From assembly GCA_015499985.1 (NCBI GenBank), contig JAAAUF010001106.1:1-12139 (forward strand): a stretch of 12,139 bases of DNA, written 5' to 3'. This document shows, piece after piece, positions 1-7,863 of this stretch (position 1 is its first letter; each line of letters begins with the position of its first letter). Under the pieces are notes generated by a model. It saw only the letters and a program-made list of their open reading frames with translations. It searched no databases and had not been told where the DNA came from. The position numbers were made by a program, and so were the translations under genes. The stretch is from Haplosporangium gracile (Eukaryota; Mortierellomycota; Mortierellomycetes; Mortierellales; Mortierellaceae).

Positions 1-180
1 AGCGAAAAACAAAGAGAAAGAGAAGTGATGGAGAGAGTAAGGGACAGCAAAGGGGAAGAGGAAAAAGAAGGACGACGGTGAGTGCGGTAAGTGACGAAAA
101 GAGGGTGGGGTATAGATGTGATGAAATAAGCGTGGGAGCGAGGATGGGGTTGCTGTGGAAAGAGATGGGAGTGGTGGAAG
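1..180. other. Purine-rich non-coding stretch
   Basis: The plus strand is dominated by A and G, with runs such as gagaaagagaag and gggtgggg. I see no open frame with protein-like composition and no RNA gene. One arm of a 10-bp inverted repeat (gcgtgggagc, 130-139) lies here; its partner gctcccacgc is at 232-241. It may be the edge of a neighbouring intergenic region. Confidence 0.5.
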
Positions 181-209
181 GTGAAAACAAAAAAAAAAAC
201 GCGAGTTAG

Positions 210-217
210 TGACGTCA
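210..217. promoter_or_regulatory. Perfect CRE/ATF palindrome TGACGTCA
   Basis: The eight bases TGACGTCA form the full palindromic site known to bind CREB/ATF-type bZIP factors. It lies about 545 bp upstream of the CRN start at 762, between the arms of the inverted repeat 130-139/232-241. One 8-bp match in a few kilobases can occur by chance, so a regulatory role is only a possibility. Confidence 0.25.
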
Positions 218-231
218 CCATGGTTTATTCT

Positions 232-746
232 GCTCCCACGCACTCTTACCTTCTTTCTAGCTACTTCCTTTATCGCCACTCCTTTTTGCCACCATTCCCA
301 CACCTTCATCGCCCATACCAACTCCCTTTACACCACTCTCCGCGCCTCTTCCTTTCTCTGTCTCTCTCTCCCACGTGCACTTCCCACATCTCTTTGCTGT
401 GCCACCCTCCTCCGTCTTTTCTTATCGTTTTTCCCCCTTTTTTTGCCTTGTTCTTTCTCGCCCATTACCTTTGCCACCGCTCCCTCGCTCTCTCTTTGAC
501 TTTGCTCTCCCTTTGTTTCTCACTCTCACCACCCTCAACTCCTTTCTTTTTGCCACCATTCCCATACCCTCATCGCCTTTGCCACCACTCTTACGCCTTT
601 TCTTCGCCCTTCGCCTTCTTTCTTTTCCTTTTAAACCTGCATTTTGCATCCTTTTCTCTTTTTTGTTTCTTTCACTCCTTTGCCTTCTCTACACCCCAAA
701 CCTCTTCCACAACTCTCACTTTTTCCTTGCACTTTCTTTTCCTTTG
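232..746 (+). promoter_or_regulatory. Pyrimidine-rich upstream region of CRN copy 1
   Basis: About 500 bp of the plus strand is almost entirely C and T, with recurring words such as tttgccacc and ctctctc. A segment of about 32 bp is repeated: 281-314 and 545-577 both read approximately tttttgccaccattcccaya followed by cctcatcgcc. The long open frames here translate to Ser/Leu/Pro/Phe-only sequence, which reflects base composition and is not coding. It lies directly upstream of the CRN start, and CT-rich leaders are common before fungal genes. No TATA box was seen. Confidence 0.45.
281..577 (+). repeat. Direct repeat pair in the CT-rich upstream region
   Basis: Two copies of a 30-odd-base segment occur at 281-314 and 545-577, differing at only a few positions. 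Each contains gccaccattccca and ends in catcgcc. Shorter relatives (ctttgccaccgctccc near 470-484 and ctttgccaccactcttacgcc near 577-597) suggest a degenerate tandem-like expansion of this motif. Confidence 0.5.
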
Positions 747-923
747 ATGCTTCGCAACACCATGACCGACAACTCCATCAGCCTCTGTTGCCTTGTTGAT
801 GGCGAATCAACCTCGTTCCCTGTCGAAATTGAGTCTGCCAAAACAATCGGTGACCTCAAAAAACTTATTAAGACCGAGAAGACCAACCAGTTCAGCGATG
901 TCGATGCAGACCAGCTCACCCTT

Positions 924-926
924 TGA
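924..926 (+). other. Premature TGA inside the CRN header
   Basis: The reading frame from 762 reaches CAG CTC ACC CTT TGA CGC GTC TCG ATC. After the stop the same frame stays open for 54 further codons to the exon end and still looks like CRN sequence (TIHIIVQRPPQ). A single G-to-A change from TGG explains it. Unless read through or missing from other isolates, it prevents the full protein from being made. Confidence 0.8.
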
Positions 927-1054
927 CGCGTCTCGATCCCCGTCGCACCCAAGAAAGAACGCAAGGAAGTCTCTCTAGCTGAAATCCTGTCGAAGGAGGA
1001 ACTCGATGAGACAGACGATGTTTCCGATGTCTTTCCAGACAAACCACCCAAGAA

Positions 1055-1276
1055 AACAATCCACATCATCGTCCAGCGCCCTCCTCAAGGTACTGCACAC
1101 ACGCGTTTATTGCTTATTGTGACTTGCTGTTTGCATATTCGACTCTTGCCCATGCACTAACTTGAAGCACTCATCCATTTGCACCAACATAGTCCATGCA
1201 CCTGTCCCTTCTCGAGCCTTGACTCCCCTTCCTGACGCTCTTTCGGATGGCTCTCGTCCCAGTACGCCTTTGTCTG
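1055..1276 (+). repeat. Direct repeat, first copy (CRN exon 1 end, intron 1, exon 2)
   Basis: This 222-bp segment is closely matched by 2238-2459. It covers the last bases of exon 1, the whole of intron 1 and exon 2 of CRN copy 1. Intron sequence is conserved as strongly as coding sequence, for example gcgtttattgctt, tgtgacttgctgttt and gactcttgcccatgcactaac. That points to a recent duplication or conversion, not selection on protein. Confidence 0.85.
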
Positions 1277-2237
1277 GTGAGCTCGGTCATCAACTCTTTT
1301 TTTTCATTGTATTTCACTTCATTTTTCTTGCAACTGACACTCATTTCTAATGGATTACCTTTCTGTCAACAGGTGACCTCCGAGCTGATATCAAAAAGAT
1401 CACGGACCGATTCTTTGCAACTGGATCTTCTGCCTCTGACTTTCTGGATGCATACGTGCGGGGTGAAAAGGTGCTCCCCATGACTACAAGTGGGATTAAG
1501 GGGCTACCTAAAGTCCTACGGCGAGGCGTTGTCGATACACAGGATTCAGGACCAAGTCTTCTATTTTTGGATTTACCGGACCCTCCGTTAAGCGCTGGCG
1601 ATCCTGTGCCTGAACGGTTTCGATCAAACGTTCTCTTGAGCGTGCTGGAGGGCATGCAAGCTCAAGACTTGCCCGTGTTTGGTGTCAGTGGCTGCGGGAA
1701 AACTCGCACCATGATCGAGATGCTCTATCTTCAGTGGGGATTCTACTTCAATGCAGCAAAGTCGGATTTTGGATCGGACGATCTCAGTCGCCTGGCTGAC
1801 TTTATTGACAGCAACACATTGGAGGATTCAGCAAACGTCAACACCCGTTTTGCCAAAAGTGCCACTCTTTTGCTTTTCCTCTCTCGCCTCATGATCCTCA
1901 GCTATTGTTTGAAGATCCCAAGCTGTCGCCAGACGTTCTCGAGTGCAAGGTGGGCCTTGCTCCAAGTCTGTCCCCACATGTTCAAGGATGTCTTCATGCA
2001 CCTCTTCATCAAGCTTTGCGATCTGATGAAAGGACGAGCACTCCTCGAATCTATACTGGCGTCCATTGTCCGCGAGGAGTTTGAGTCATTGCTAGACAAG
2101 CTTGCTGGCCATGATTATCCCAATTTTTCGAGCGACTCCAAGCTTCGGTTGGTGATCGATGAGGCCCAGATCCTGAGCGACAAGAACCCCACGTTGTTCG
2201 CGTCGTCTTCCATCCAAGGCGACCCTCGCCCAATGAT

Positions 2238-2459
2238 ACAATCCACATTGTCGTCCAGCGCTCTCATCAAGGTAATGCACACGCGCGTTTATTGCTTTTT
2301 GTGACTTGCTGTTTGGCATCGTCGACTCTTGCCCATGCACTAACCTGAAGCACTCATCCAATTGAGCCAACATAGGCCATGCACCTGTTCCTTCTCGAGC
2401 CTTGACTCCCCTCCCTGGCTACCTGTCGGATGGCTCTCGTCCTATCACGCCGCCGTTTG
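2238..2459 (+). repeat. Direct repeat, second copy (start of CRN copy 2)
   Basis: Matches 1055-1276. Homology starts at acaatccacat (2238-2248), exactly where copy 1 stops looking like CRN. The donor is at 2272 (gtaatg), the acceptor ends at 2375 (aacatag), and exon 2 is 2376-2459. The shared acaatccacat is a candidate microhomology for the joining event. Confidence 0.85.
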
Positions 2460-2822
2460 GTAGGAGCAGTTGCACTTCACGCGTCATTCTCTGTTTGCTT
2501 TATTTGTATATCAACTGACCCATAACCTGCCCTCGCTTTAGGCGATCACCATGCTGACATCAAAAGGATCACAGATTTTTGCACCTGGACCGATTACCAA
2601 CCTTCTCGACGCGTTTGTGAAGGGCGAAAGGGCGCTACCTATTTCTTCAGGATCCGTTCGTGATTTACCAAGAGCGTGGCGTTGTGGATTCGGAAAACCG
2701 CCAGAAATGACCGAGTCTGCTGTTCATGGACCCTCCCGACCCATCCACACCTGAGTCGGCATCAAGGAATCTTGCGGCTGGGTCTATTCTAGACACGGTC
2801 AAGGAGAATGATCGACACCCCA

Positions 2823-3107
2823 CGTAATGCCCACCTTTCTTTTCTCTCTCCTATATAATAGTGAGCCCCGAGTATGCAGAGGCCTGTGGTATCATGCACC
2901 TTGTCGACACTCGTTTTGCTGGAATCGCTCGCCCACTTACCCCCAGATCGTGGCGGAAGTATGCATATCGATACTGATCCACTTGCAGATCCCCCGGTAA
3001 GAAAGTCAGCGCGGATGACACTGGCTATGTTTTTCTTTTCATCTCTGTTCATTGGCCGTTGCACTTACATCTTTTCTGTCTTGTTTTTCTTTCATTCTCA
3101 TGAAAAA
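2823..3107 (+). other. Interruption of about 285 bp inside CRN copy 2
   Basis: Between the segment ending ENDRHP and the resumption at VFGVSG, where the family has only a few residues, lie about 285 bases with no CRN similarity that I recognise. The stretch begins gtaatg and ends gaaaaag, so it could be an enlarged intron, but it also contains several other GT and AG sites. Frames across it are short and give no recognisable protein. Confidence 0.5.
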
Positions 3108-3861
3108 GTGTTCGGCGTCTCTGGTAAGCTGCATGCAGGACAGGGCGCTCTGTGGATTTCTTCAGCAGCACTGAGATAAGGCACTGACCATGACTTGCAC
3201 TCCTGTATACCCATAGGTTATTGAAAGACACGCGCTGTGATCGAACTCCTAACTCAACACTGGGGTTCTATTTCAATGCTGCCGATGACGACTGGGGATC
3301 AGCGGCAGTGCACCAGAAGAATGCGCAGAACAAGTCGTGCCACATTTTGCTGATCGTCGCTGTCCTCGCTGGCAGGTGACATGAGGACGCTTTACAACAC
3401 CGTTTGCAGCTACCTAAAGGAAGTCCAGGCTACCTCCACCGTGGTAGACCTTGAGATCAACAACCTCTTTGCGCGTAAGACGACTCTGCTGTTCCTCTCT
3501 CGGCTCTTCGTCTTCAAGTACTGCTTAAGCGTCCCCAGCAGCAGTGAGACACTTACCAGCGCACGATGGGCTCTCCTGCAGGGGTGACTGCATGTTCTGT
3601 TCAAGGACATTTTCAACGCACTGTTCCTCAAGCTCCTCTAACTTCGACATCACCGTGAGCTTGACCTTTCAGATTTCGTTCGCAACGTGCACGAGGATGC
3701 GAAGGATCGCCTTGTCAGGCACGGGTGTCTACCAAAGATCAAAGATAACACCAGGCTCTTAGTCATCAAACGATGAGGCACAGTTCCTTAGCGACCAGCT
3801 CAATGACTCTTTTCAGTCGATGTCTTCTTCGGAGGGCTCTTCACGACCGCTACTGTCTCCT

Positions 3862-4098
3862 ATCGGCGTTGAAACAATCTCCTCGAGCGTCACCTTGAAC
3901 ATCAAATCCCCGAGTGTCCTGTTAACATATCATTCTAGGAAAACTACAGTGTCTGTGTATAAAGAAGCGAATTTTGCTGGAGATACAATGAAGACGATTT
4001 TGTTTCTAACACTCCCCGGTGAAAGCAAGCAATACTCAACAAGGGTCCATGACGATACACGGCCTTTGTCGGTAGCGAGACAGAGAGGTAGAGATTGA
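3862..4098 (+). other. Short unexplained frame, weakly beta/gamma-crystallin-like
   Basis: CRN similarity stops after SPI at 3861 although the frame stays open to TGA at 4096-4098. A likely acceptor (cattctag) ends at about 3939. The 3' part then reads TVSVYKEANFAGDTMKTIL, and YKEANFAG fits the Y-x6-G signature of a Greek-key beta/gamma-crystallin strand, followed by a LPGESKQYS stretch. One motif is not enough to assign the fold. It could be the remnant of a small host gene, or chance. Confidence 0.25.
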
Positions 4099-4164
4099 AC
4101 AGAAAAGTCTATTTGGTGGAAACAAAGTCACAATGTTAGTATGTCAAATAAAAGTGAAGCCAGG

Positions 4165-4266
4165 TTTGTTCACCTCTTTTCAGATTCATTCTCTCCTTCT
4201 ACACACGTCATATCCCTTTCCAAACTCCTCACTCAGACTTCACGCACTCACGCCCACACCCACACC
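4165..4266 (+). promoter_or_regulatory. Pyrimidine-rich leader of the endonuclease gene
   Basis: The 100 bases before the ATG at 4267 are nearly free of G and rich in C, T and A, ending cacacccacaccATG, a good fungal start context. An A/T-rich AAATAAAAG lies at about 4145-4153 and could serve as a weak TATA element. The leader resembles the CT-rich leaders before the other genes in the window. Confidence 0.4.
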
Positions 4267-7200
4267 ATGCCTTTACAAGAGTATGAGTGACACCACCCTT
4301 GCCCTCTACCTCCGCTTGTTGTACCCTCCTATGCTCTGACAAATGATTCTCTATCACTAACGTCCTGTTTCTTTGGTGGCGCTTTGATAAGCAGATTTGA
4401 AGGTCAAGCTCAGGTACCAGACAGTGACGACGACTTTGTTCAAGAACAACCAGTCCAAATACTGCGAACACGCGAAAGGTACGAATAAAGTTTTCATTTA
4501 ATCCCAACCTGCTGTCAACCCAGCTGAGAGACTTTCTTCGCTGATGCTTTGTTTGGTGGCACTTTGGCCAAATAGAGAGAAGAGGAAAGCAGTTGATGCT
4601 CAAAACAAGAAAAACTCCCGTCCCAGGTATGAATGCCAGCCAGGCACTTCCGAACTACTCGCTCATACCTCTTATGTTACTTCAAGGGGGTTGTCACTAA
4701 CATTTTTTTTGATGGCGCTTTTACAATTCCAAGACGCATATTGATTGAGGACGAGGAGCAGGGAAAAGAGGCAGAGGAGGGAAATGTCAGCACATCTACC
4801 GCACCACAATCGAGATGGATTTCTCGAATTATGCGTGGATTTGTTGGCGGCGTTTTTGATCCATTTGTATAGTAAATACTGATGAAGTTTATTTCATAAC
4901 GCACGATTTTGGTGGCGCTTTTTTAGACAGAACAAGCGGACGTTGTTGGATCACGACGAGGACGACGATGAGAATCAAGGCTCCAGCACCCCCATCGCCG
5001 TCACCGAATCGTCCTCACACTCATGGAGGTACAGGATATACGACGCCCTTATGATACTGATCTTCTTGAACAAACCTCCTAATGGACGCTGTACTGAGTA
5101 ATTTGTTACTCCTCTATCAAATAGTGCAAAAGGCAGAGAAAAGATCGAAAGTCAGGGCAAATCATTCGCTTCGAAAACATTGACAGCTGAGAAAGAAGAA
5201 GACGACATCGGCGTTACCACCTACCCGTAGGTGTTGTATAGAAGCTTATTCTTCGCCATTCAGTTATTGCTTCCTCAATGCCTCAATGACCATGCTCATT
5301 GATATTAATATCTTGCCTTGTCTTCGGTGGACTTGGGTCTCTTGTTCAACCGAGTAGAGACGTTCCTTGGAGTCTATTTGCAAACAAGAACTCCATCCTT
5401 GTGCTTGGTGATGGGAACGGTGAAGACGGGGATGATGTTCACAACAATGACGATGACTTTTGGCCGGACATGAGCTATAGCGACACGGATTCCAGTGGGA
5501 ATAAGTCTGCAGATGAGACCGAAATTGATGGAGCCCGCTCCGACACTGTCCCGGTGATGCTTCAAGCTCACGAGTCTAACCAATATGGCGAGATGCTCGG
5601 CAGGGCAGCAGAATTCGGAAAACCATATCTTTCACACGGAGACCATGAGCGACAGACTACGGATACATTCAAGGAACCCAGCATGGACTCGAGCAAGAGT
5701 GCCATCAGTCACCTAGGATCCAGTTATAACCGAGCCGTCTTGAGCAGCGTCTGCGGTACACCAGGTACGAGCCGTAGCCGAACCGTCTCGGGCAAGACCA
5801 TCAAGAATAGTGACGGTGGTATTCCTGGCACACCCAGCGCTTCCGGCTCGATGGCCACTACTACCACTACCAACGGTGACCGTCAGGAAATGACAAAAGT
5901 CCAGAAGAGATTTCATGGAAGCGGTGGATCGGGAGAAAAGAGCGGCTTCAACAGAGTAAGGAGCCTCGGCAAGACTTCGAAAAAGGGTGGCAAAGGGCAT
6001 ATGAGCGACCCTGATGACGACGACGAGTCAACCACAGACCCCAGCGACTCGGAAAATGATGACGCTCCCAACATTGACATGGTAAGAAGAATATATTGAC
6101 ATAGGAAGTACAAAATATCGGTTATCCTCGGCAAGCTAAAATTGCAATTTCTTTTACTGTAGGGCTTTGGTGACAACACACGAGTATTCATGGCTAATGG
6201 CACCACAAAGCGAATCAAGAAGATCCAGCCAGGTGAATATGTCCTTGGACCCGACCGCCTGCCTCGCTTAGTCACCGGCACCTCTGCTGGACACTCGCCT
6301 ATGATCCAGGTCCGAGAGCTCACGCAAAATGTTGCATATCGGCCAGATGACTACTTTGGTCTCGTTACGTTCACCTGCACTCCAAAGCAGGCCCTTCGCC
6401 TGGCGACTGCACAGATGCAAGGGGTCCGTGTTGGTCATGACAACAAATTTGGTCTCTTCCAAGTGTCCTTCCGTAGGCTCAAACGTGTCCAGGAAGCAAT
6501 GGTAGTTGTTCACAGCTCTAAGTCATTCCAAGACTCTTTGCCTAATGCAAGGCAGAGGGCGGATGCTTTTGCACACAATCAGAGTAAGGATGTCATTTAC
6601 TGGACATTGCCCAAGGACCGCCACGATCTTGTCTCAGCAGAAATACAGCTCCAGACGTACCACTTGACCGCCGCACTTGACTTCGAAATCGGACACCTCC
6701 GATATCATGCCCTGAAGTCGGGATTCACAGACGACATTGGAATGCCGGAGAAGCTGGCGTACATTTGGGGCACATGGATTGGCGACGGCGATAGCATCCG
6801 AACCGCGATCGCCGTCAACAGGAAGGACAAGGAACAAATCGCGCGGATCGAGGACGTTTGCTATGATCTTGGGTTGGCAGCAAGGCTATACAAGCTATCG
6901 GAAGCGGATAAGGCACGGAATAACATGGGTGGTAGAGTCAGTATCGTCGGTCGAGCCCAAAAGCGCTGCAACTACTTCATGACGTTTCTCCGGCGCCTGG
7001 GCTTTGGCAAGTCTGGATCCAAGCATTTACCTCGGTGGCTCCGCAAGGAATCGATATCTGTGCGTGAGCATTTTCTCGCAGGGCTGATTGATTCCGATGG
7101 ATGTTGTGCGAAGCAGTCGCAGCAATTCGTGAGAAACGATTACGGCGCAACTCCACACGACCGTGACAAGTCCAGTCAAAGGCGGACTTACAAAGAGGTG

Positions 7201-7863
7201 CCCATTGCGACTATTTATCCCAAGATCGCCGAGGGAGTCTTTATCCTTACACGGTCTCTGGGTATCCCATACGCAGTTACCTATGACCCAGCAAAGACCA
7301 AGGGACATGGTAGAAGTCAACAAGTCTTTCGTGTCAGACTCCAGCCCTGTCGCGCCCTCACCAATGTTCTTAGCCTGTGCGCCGTGGATACGAAATGGCA
7401 GCCCGCTCCTGTGACTTTCATCCGCCACCACATAGAGTACCGATACGGATCATTCAATCAAGATCTCGTCGCCGCTATTCACAAGCTCCCCGACCTCCCA
7501 CTGGTGCTACTCCAGAACCCGGAGGAGACACGCGCCTTGATCCGCCAACTGGACTATCCGACTCTCTCACTTTTGGCCAAAAGATATCACAGTTTCGGCT
7601 ACAGTCACAACCACATTCGTGAGAGATTGAGAGTCTCATTTACTGTCATCTCCGCCTACCTTGCTAACAAAGGAAACAACAAAAAATTGGAGAACTTCAT
7701 GAGAGATCAGCTCTTCCAGAAGATGCCCGCTGAAGAGATCCATCCATTAGTACTGCTCACTCGCAACCCACCTCGTCACCACTCTGTCACTCTGAGACTA
7801 GACCCTGCCTCAGATGGCCTCTTCGTACTTGGCAACAATGTTATTGTCGCCAGCAGAGAATAG
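4267..7863 (+). CDS. Intein-derived (VDE/HO-like) LAGLIDADG homing endonuclease with a long disordered N-terminal region
   Basis: Eight exons join in one frame: 4267-4280, 4395-4478, 4576-4626, 4734-4866, 4931-5028, 5125-5226, 5355-6081 and 6163-7863. This gives about 969 residues; the exon 4/5 junction is uncertain (see its own entry). Residues 1-403 are low-complexity, acidic and Ser-rich with basic clusters such as RTRERREKRK, and no known domain is seen. The last exon (566 residues) begins GFGDNTRVFMANG, a Hint block A. It continues with the first LAGLIDADG-type motif YIWGTWIGDGDS (6760-6795; likely catalytic Asp at 6784-6786) and the second, FLAGLIDSDG (7072-7101; Asp at 7096-7098), and ends FVLGNNVIVASRE. 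Local matches such as VIYWTLPKDRHDLV and WQPAPVTFIR place it with the yeast VMA1-derived endonuclease and HO. Protein splicing should be dead: Cys1 is Gly, the block B His is Gln (TCTPKQAL), and the terminal His-Asn is Ala-Ser. About 110 extra residues, including a helix-turn-helix-like segment, precede the last Hint strands. Function is inferred as site-specific DNA cleavage; both active-site acids are present. Confidence 0.82.
4372..4921 (+). repeat. Conserved 14-base block near the 3' ends of four introns
   Basis: Introns 1-4 of the endonuclease gene each carry TTTGGTGGCGCTTT or a one-base variant shortly before the acceptor: 4372-4385, 4552-4565 (GCAC), 4708-4721 (GATGG) and 4908-4921. 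A more degenerate relative, TTCGGTGGACTTGG, is at 5323-5336 in intron 6. In introns 1 and 3 a branch-point-like CTAAC lies upstream of the block, and in intron 2 CTGAT does. Ordinary introns of one gene do not share such a block, so it suggests duplication of exon-intron units or a selected splicing element. Confidence 0.75.
4815..4930 (+). other. Uncertain exon 4/exon 5 junction of the endonuclease gene
   Basis: Neighbouring exons start after a phase-2 intron and most end in AG. By that pattern exon 4 should end at 4814 (TCG AG), but the next bases are ATGGAT, not GT. With acceptor 4926 this would be a disabled donor. The alternative keeps WISRIMRGFVGGVFDPF as coding sequence, uses donor GTATAG at 4867 and the acceptor ending at 4930, and preserves the frame (64-nt intron). 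Without splicing the frame stops at TAG, 4873-4875. Either the gene changed its splice sites or it is broken here. Confidence 0.55.
7561..7680 (+). other. Helix-turn-helix-like segment inserted in the Hint C-terminal part
   Basis: Within the endonuclease, residues encoded here read LLAKRYHSFGYSHNHIRER followed by LRVSFTVISAYLANKG. The pattern resembles resolvase- or transposase-type HTH units: a helix, a G-Y-S turn with I-R-E-R-L, then V-S-x-x-x-I-S-x-Y-L as the recognition helix. It lies in about 110 residues that split the end of the endonuclease part from the last Hint strands. Yeast VDE has no such insert, and HO carries a zinc finger near its C-terminus. Assignment is by eye. Confidence 0.5.

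Larger units (their letters stand above)
762..2236 (+). pseudogene. Crinkler (CRN)-type gene, copy 1: header plus P-loop NTPase, broken
   Basis: Spliced exons are 762-1089, 1193-1276 and 1373 onward, with GT-AG introns 1090-1192 and 1277-1372; the frame is continuous across both. Exon 1 gives MTDNSISLCCLVDG and KTIGDLKKLIKTEKT, a ubiquitin-like CRN header. Exon 3 carries a Walker A, GVSGCGKT (1681-1704), and a Walker B-like LRLVIDEA (2143-2166). CRN proteins are known as secreted or intracellular effectors whose NTPase is usually joined to a nuclease; the role of fungal ones is poorly known. Two defects are visible. Codon 55 is TGA (924-926) where the family normally has Trp in an LTLW-VSIP motif, and downstream codons stay in frame. 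After the residues RPM (2233-2235 is the ATG) the homology stops and sequence like the end of exon 1 begins. I chose the ATG at 762 over the in-frame one at 747 because a second, inverted CRN start (minus strand, 8230) shares the gcttcgcaacaccATGAC context but has no upstream ATG. Confidence 0.85.
2238..3861 (+). pseudogene. Crinkler (CRN)-type copy 2, heavily degraded
   Basis: A second CRN body follows copy 1 in tandem. In order it shows exon 2 (2376-2459), a third exon from about 2543 with ADIKRITDF, then in another frame LLDAFVKGERALPISSG and LPRAWRCGFGKPP, then in a third frame SLLFMDPPDPSTPE (about 2708-2752). The P-loop lead-in VFGVSG appears only at about 3108-3124. A GT-AG-like break follows, then GY-stop-KTR in place of GCGKTR (about 3218-3236). 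Further on are FYFNAADDDWGS, TTLLFLSRLFVFKYCLSVPSS (3480-3542), the CLPKIKDNTRLLVI stretch and DEAQFLSDQ. It ends with SSRPLLSPI at about 3861. At least five frameshifts or stops are visible, so it cannot encode a full protein. It has no header domain of its own. Confidence 0.8.

Noticed and set aside
181..926. Open frames of 188 and 183 residues in the CT-rich region
   Set aside because: Their composition is almost only Ser, Leu, Pro, Phe and His, as expected from a pyrimidine-rich strand. The 183-residue frame merely runs into the CRN start at 762.
716..1069. Minus-strand 117-residue frame opposite the CRN header
   Set aside because: It is the antisense shadow of CRN exon 1, which has clear family sequence on the plus strand.
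4815..4926. AT-AC (U12-type) intron after exon 4
   Set aside because: The start ATGGAT does not match ATATCC and the end is AG. A lost GT donor or use of the GTATAG donor at 4867 explains it better.
6190..7863. Functional self-splicing intein
   Set aside because: Cys1, the block B His and the C-terminal His-Asn-nucleophile are all missing, and a stop codon follows directly, so there is no C-extein.
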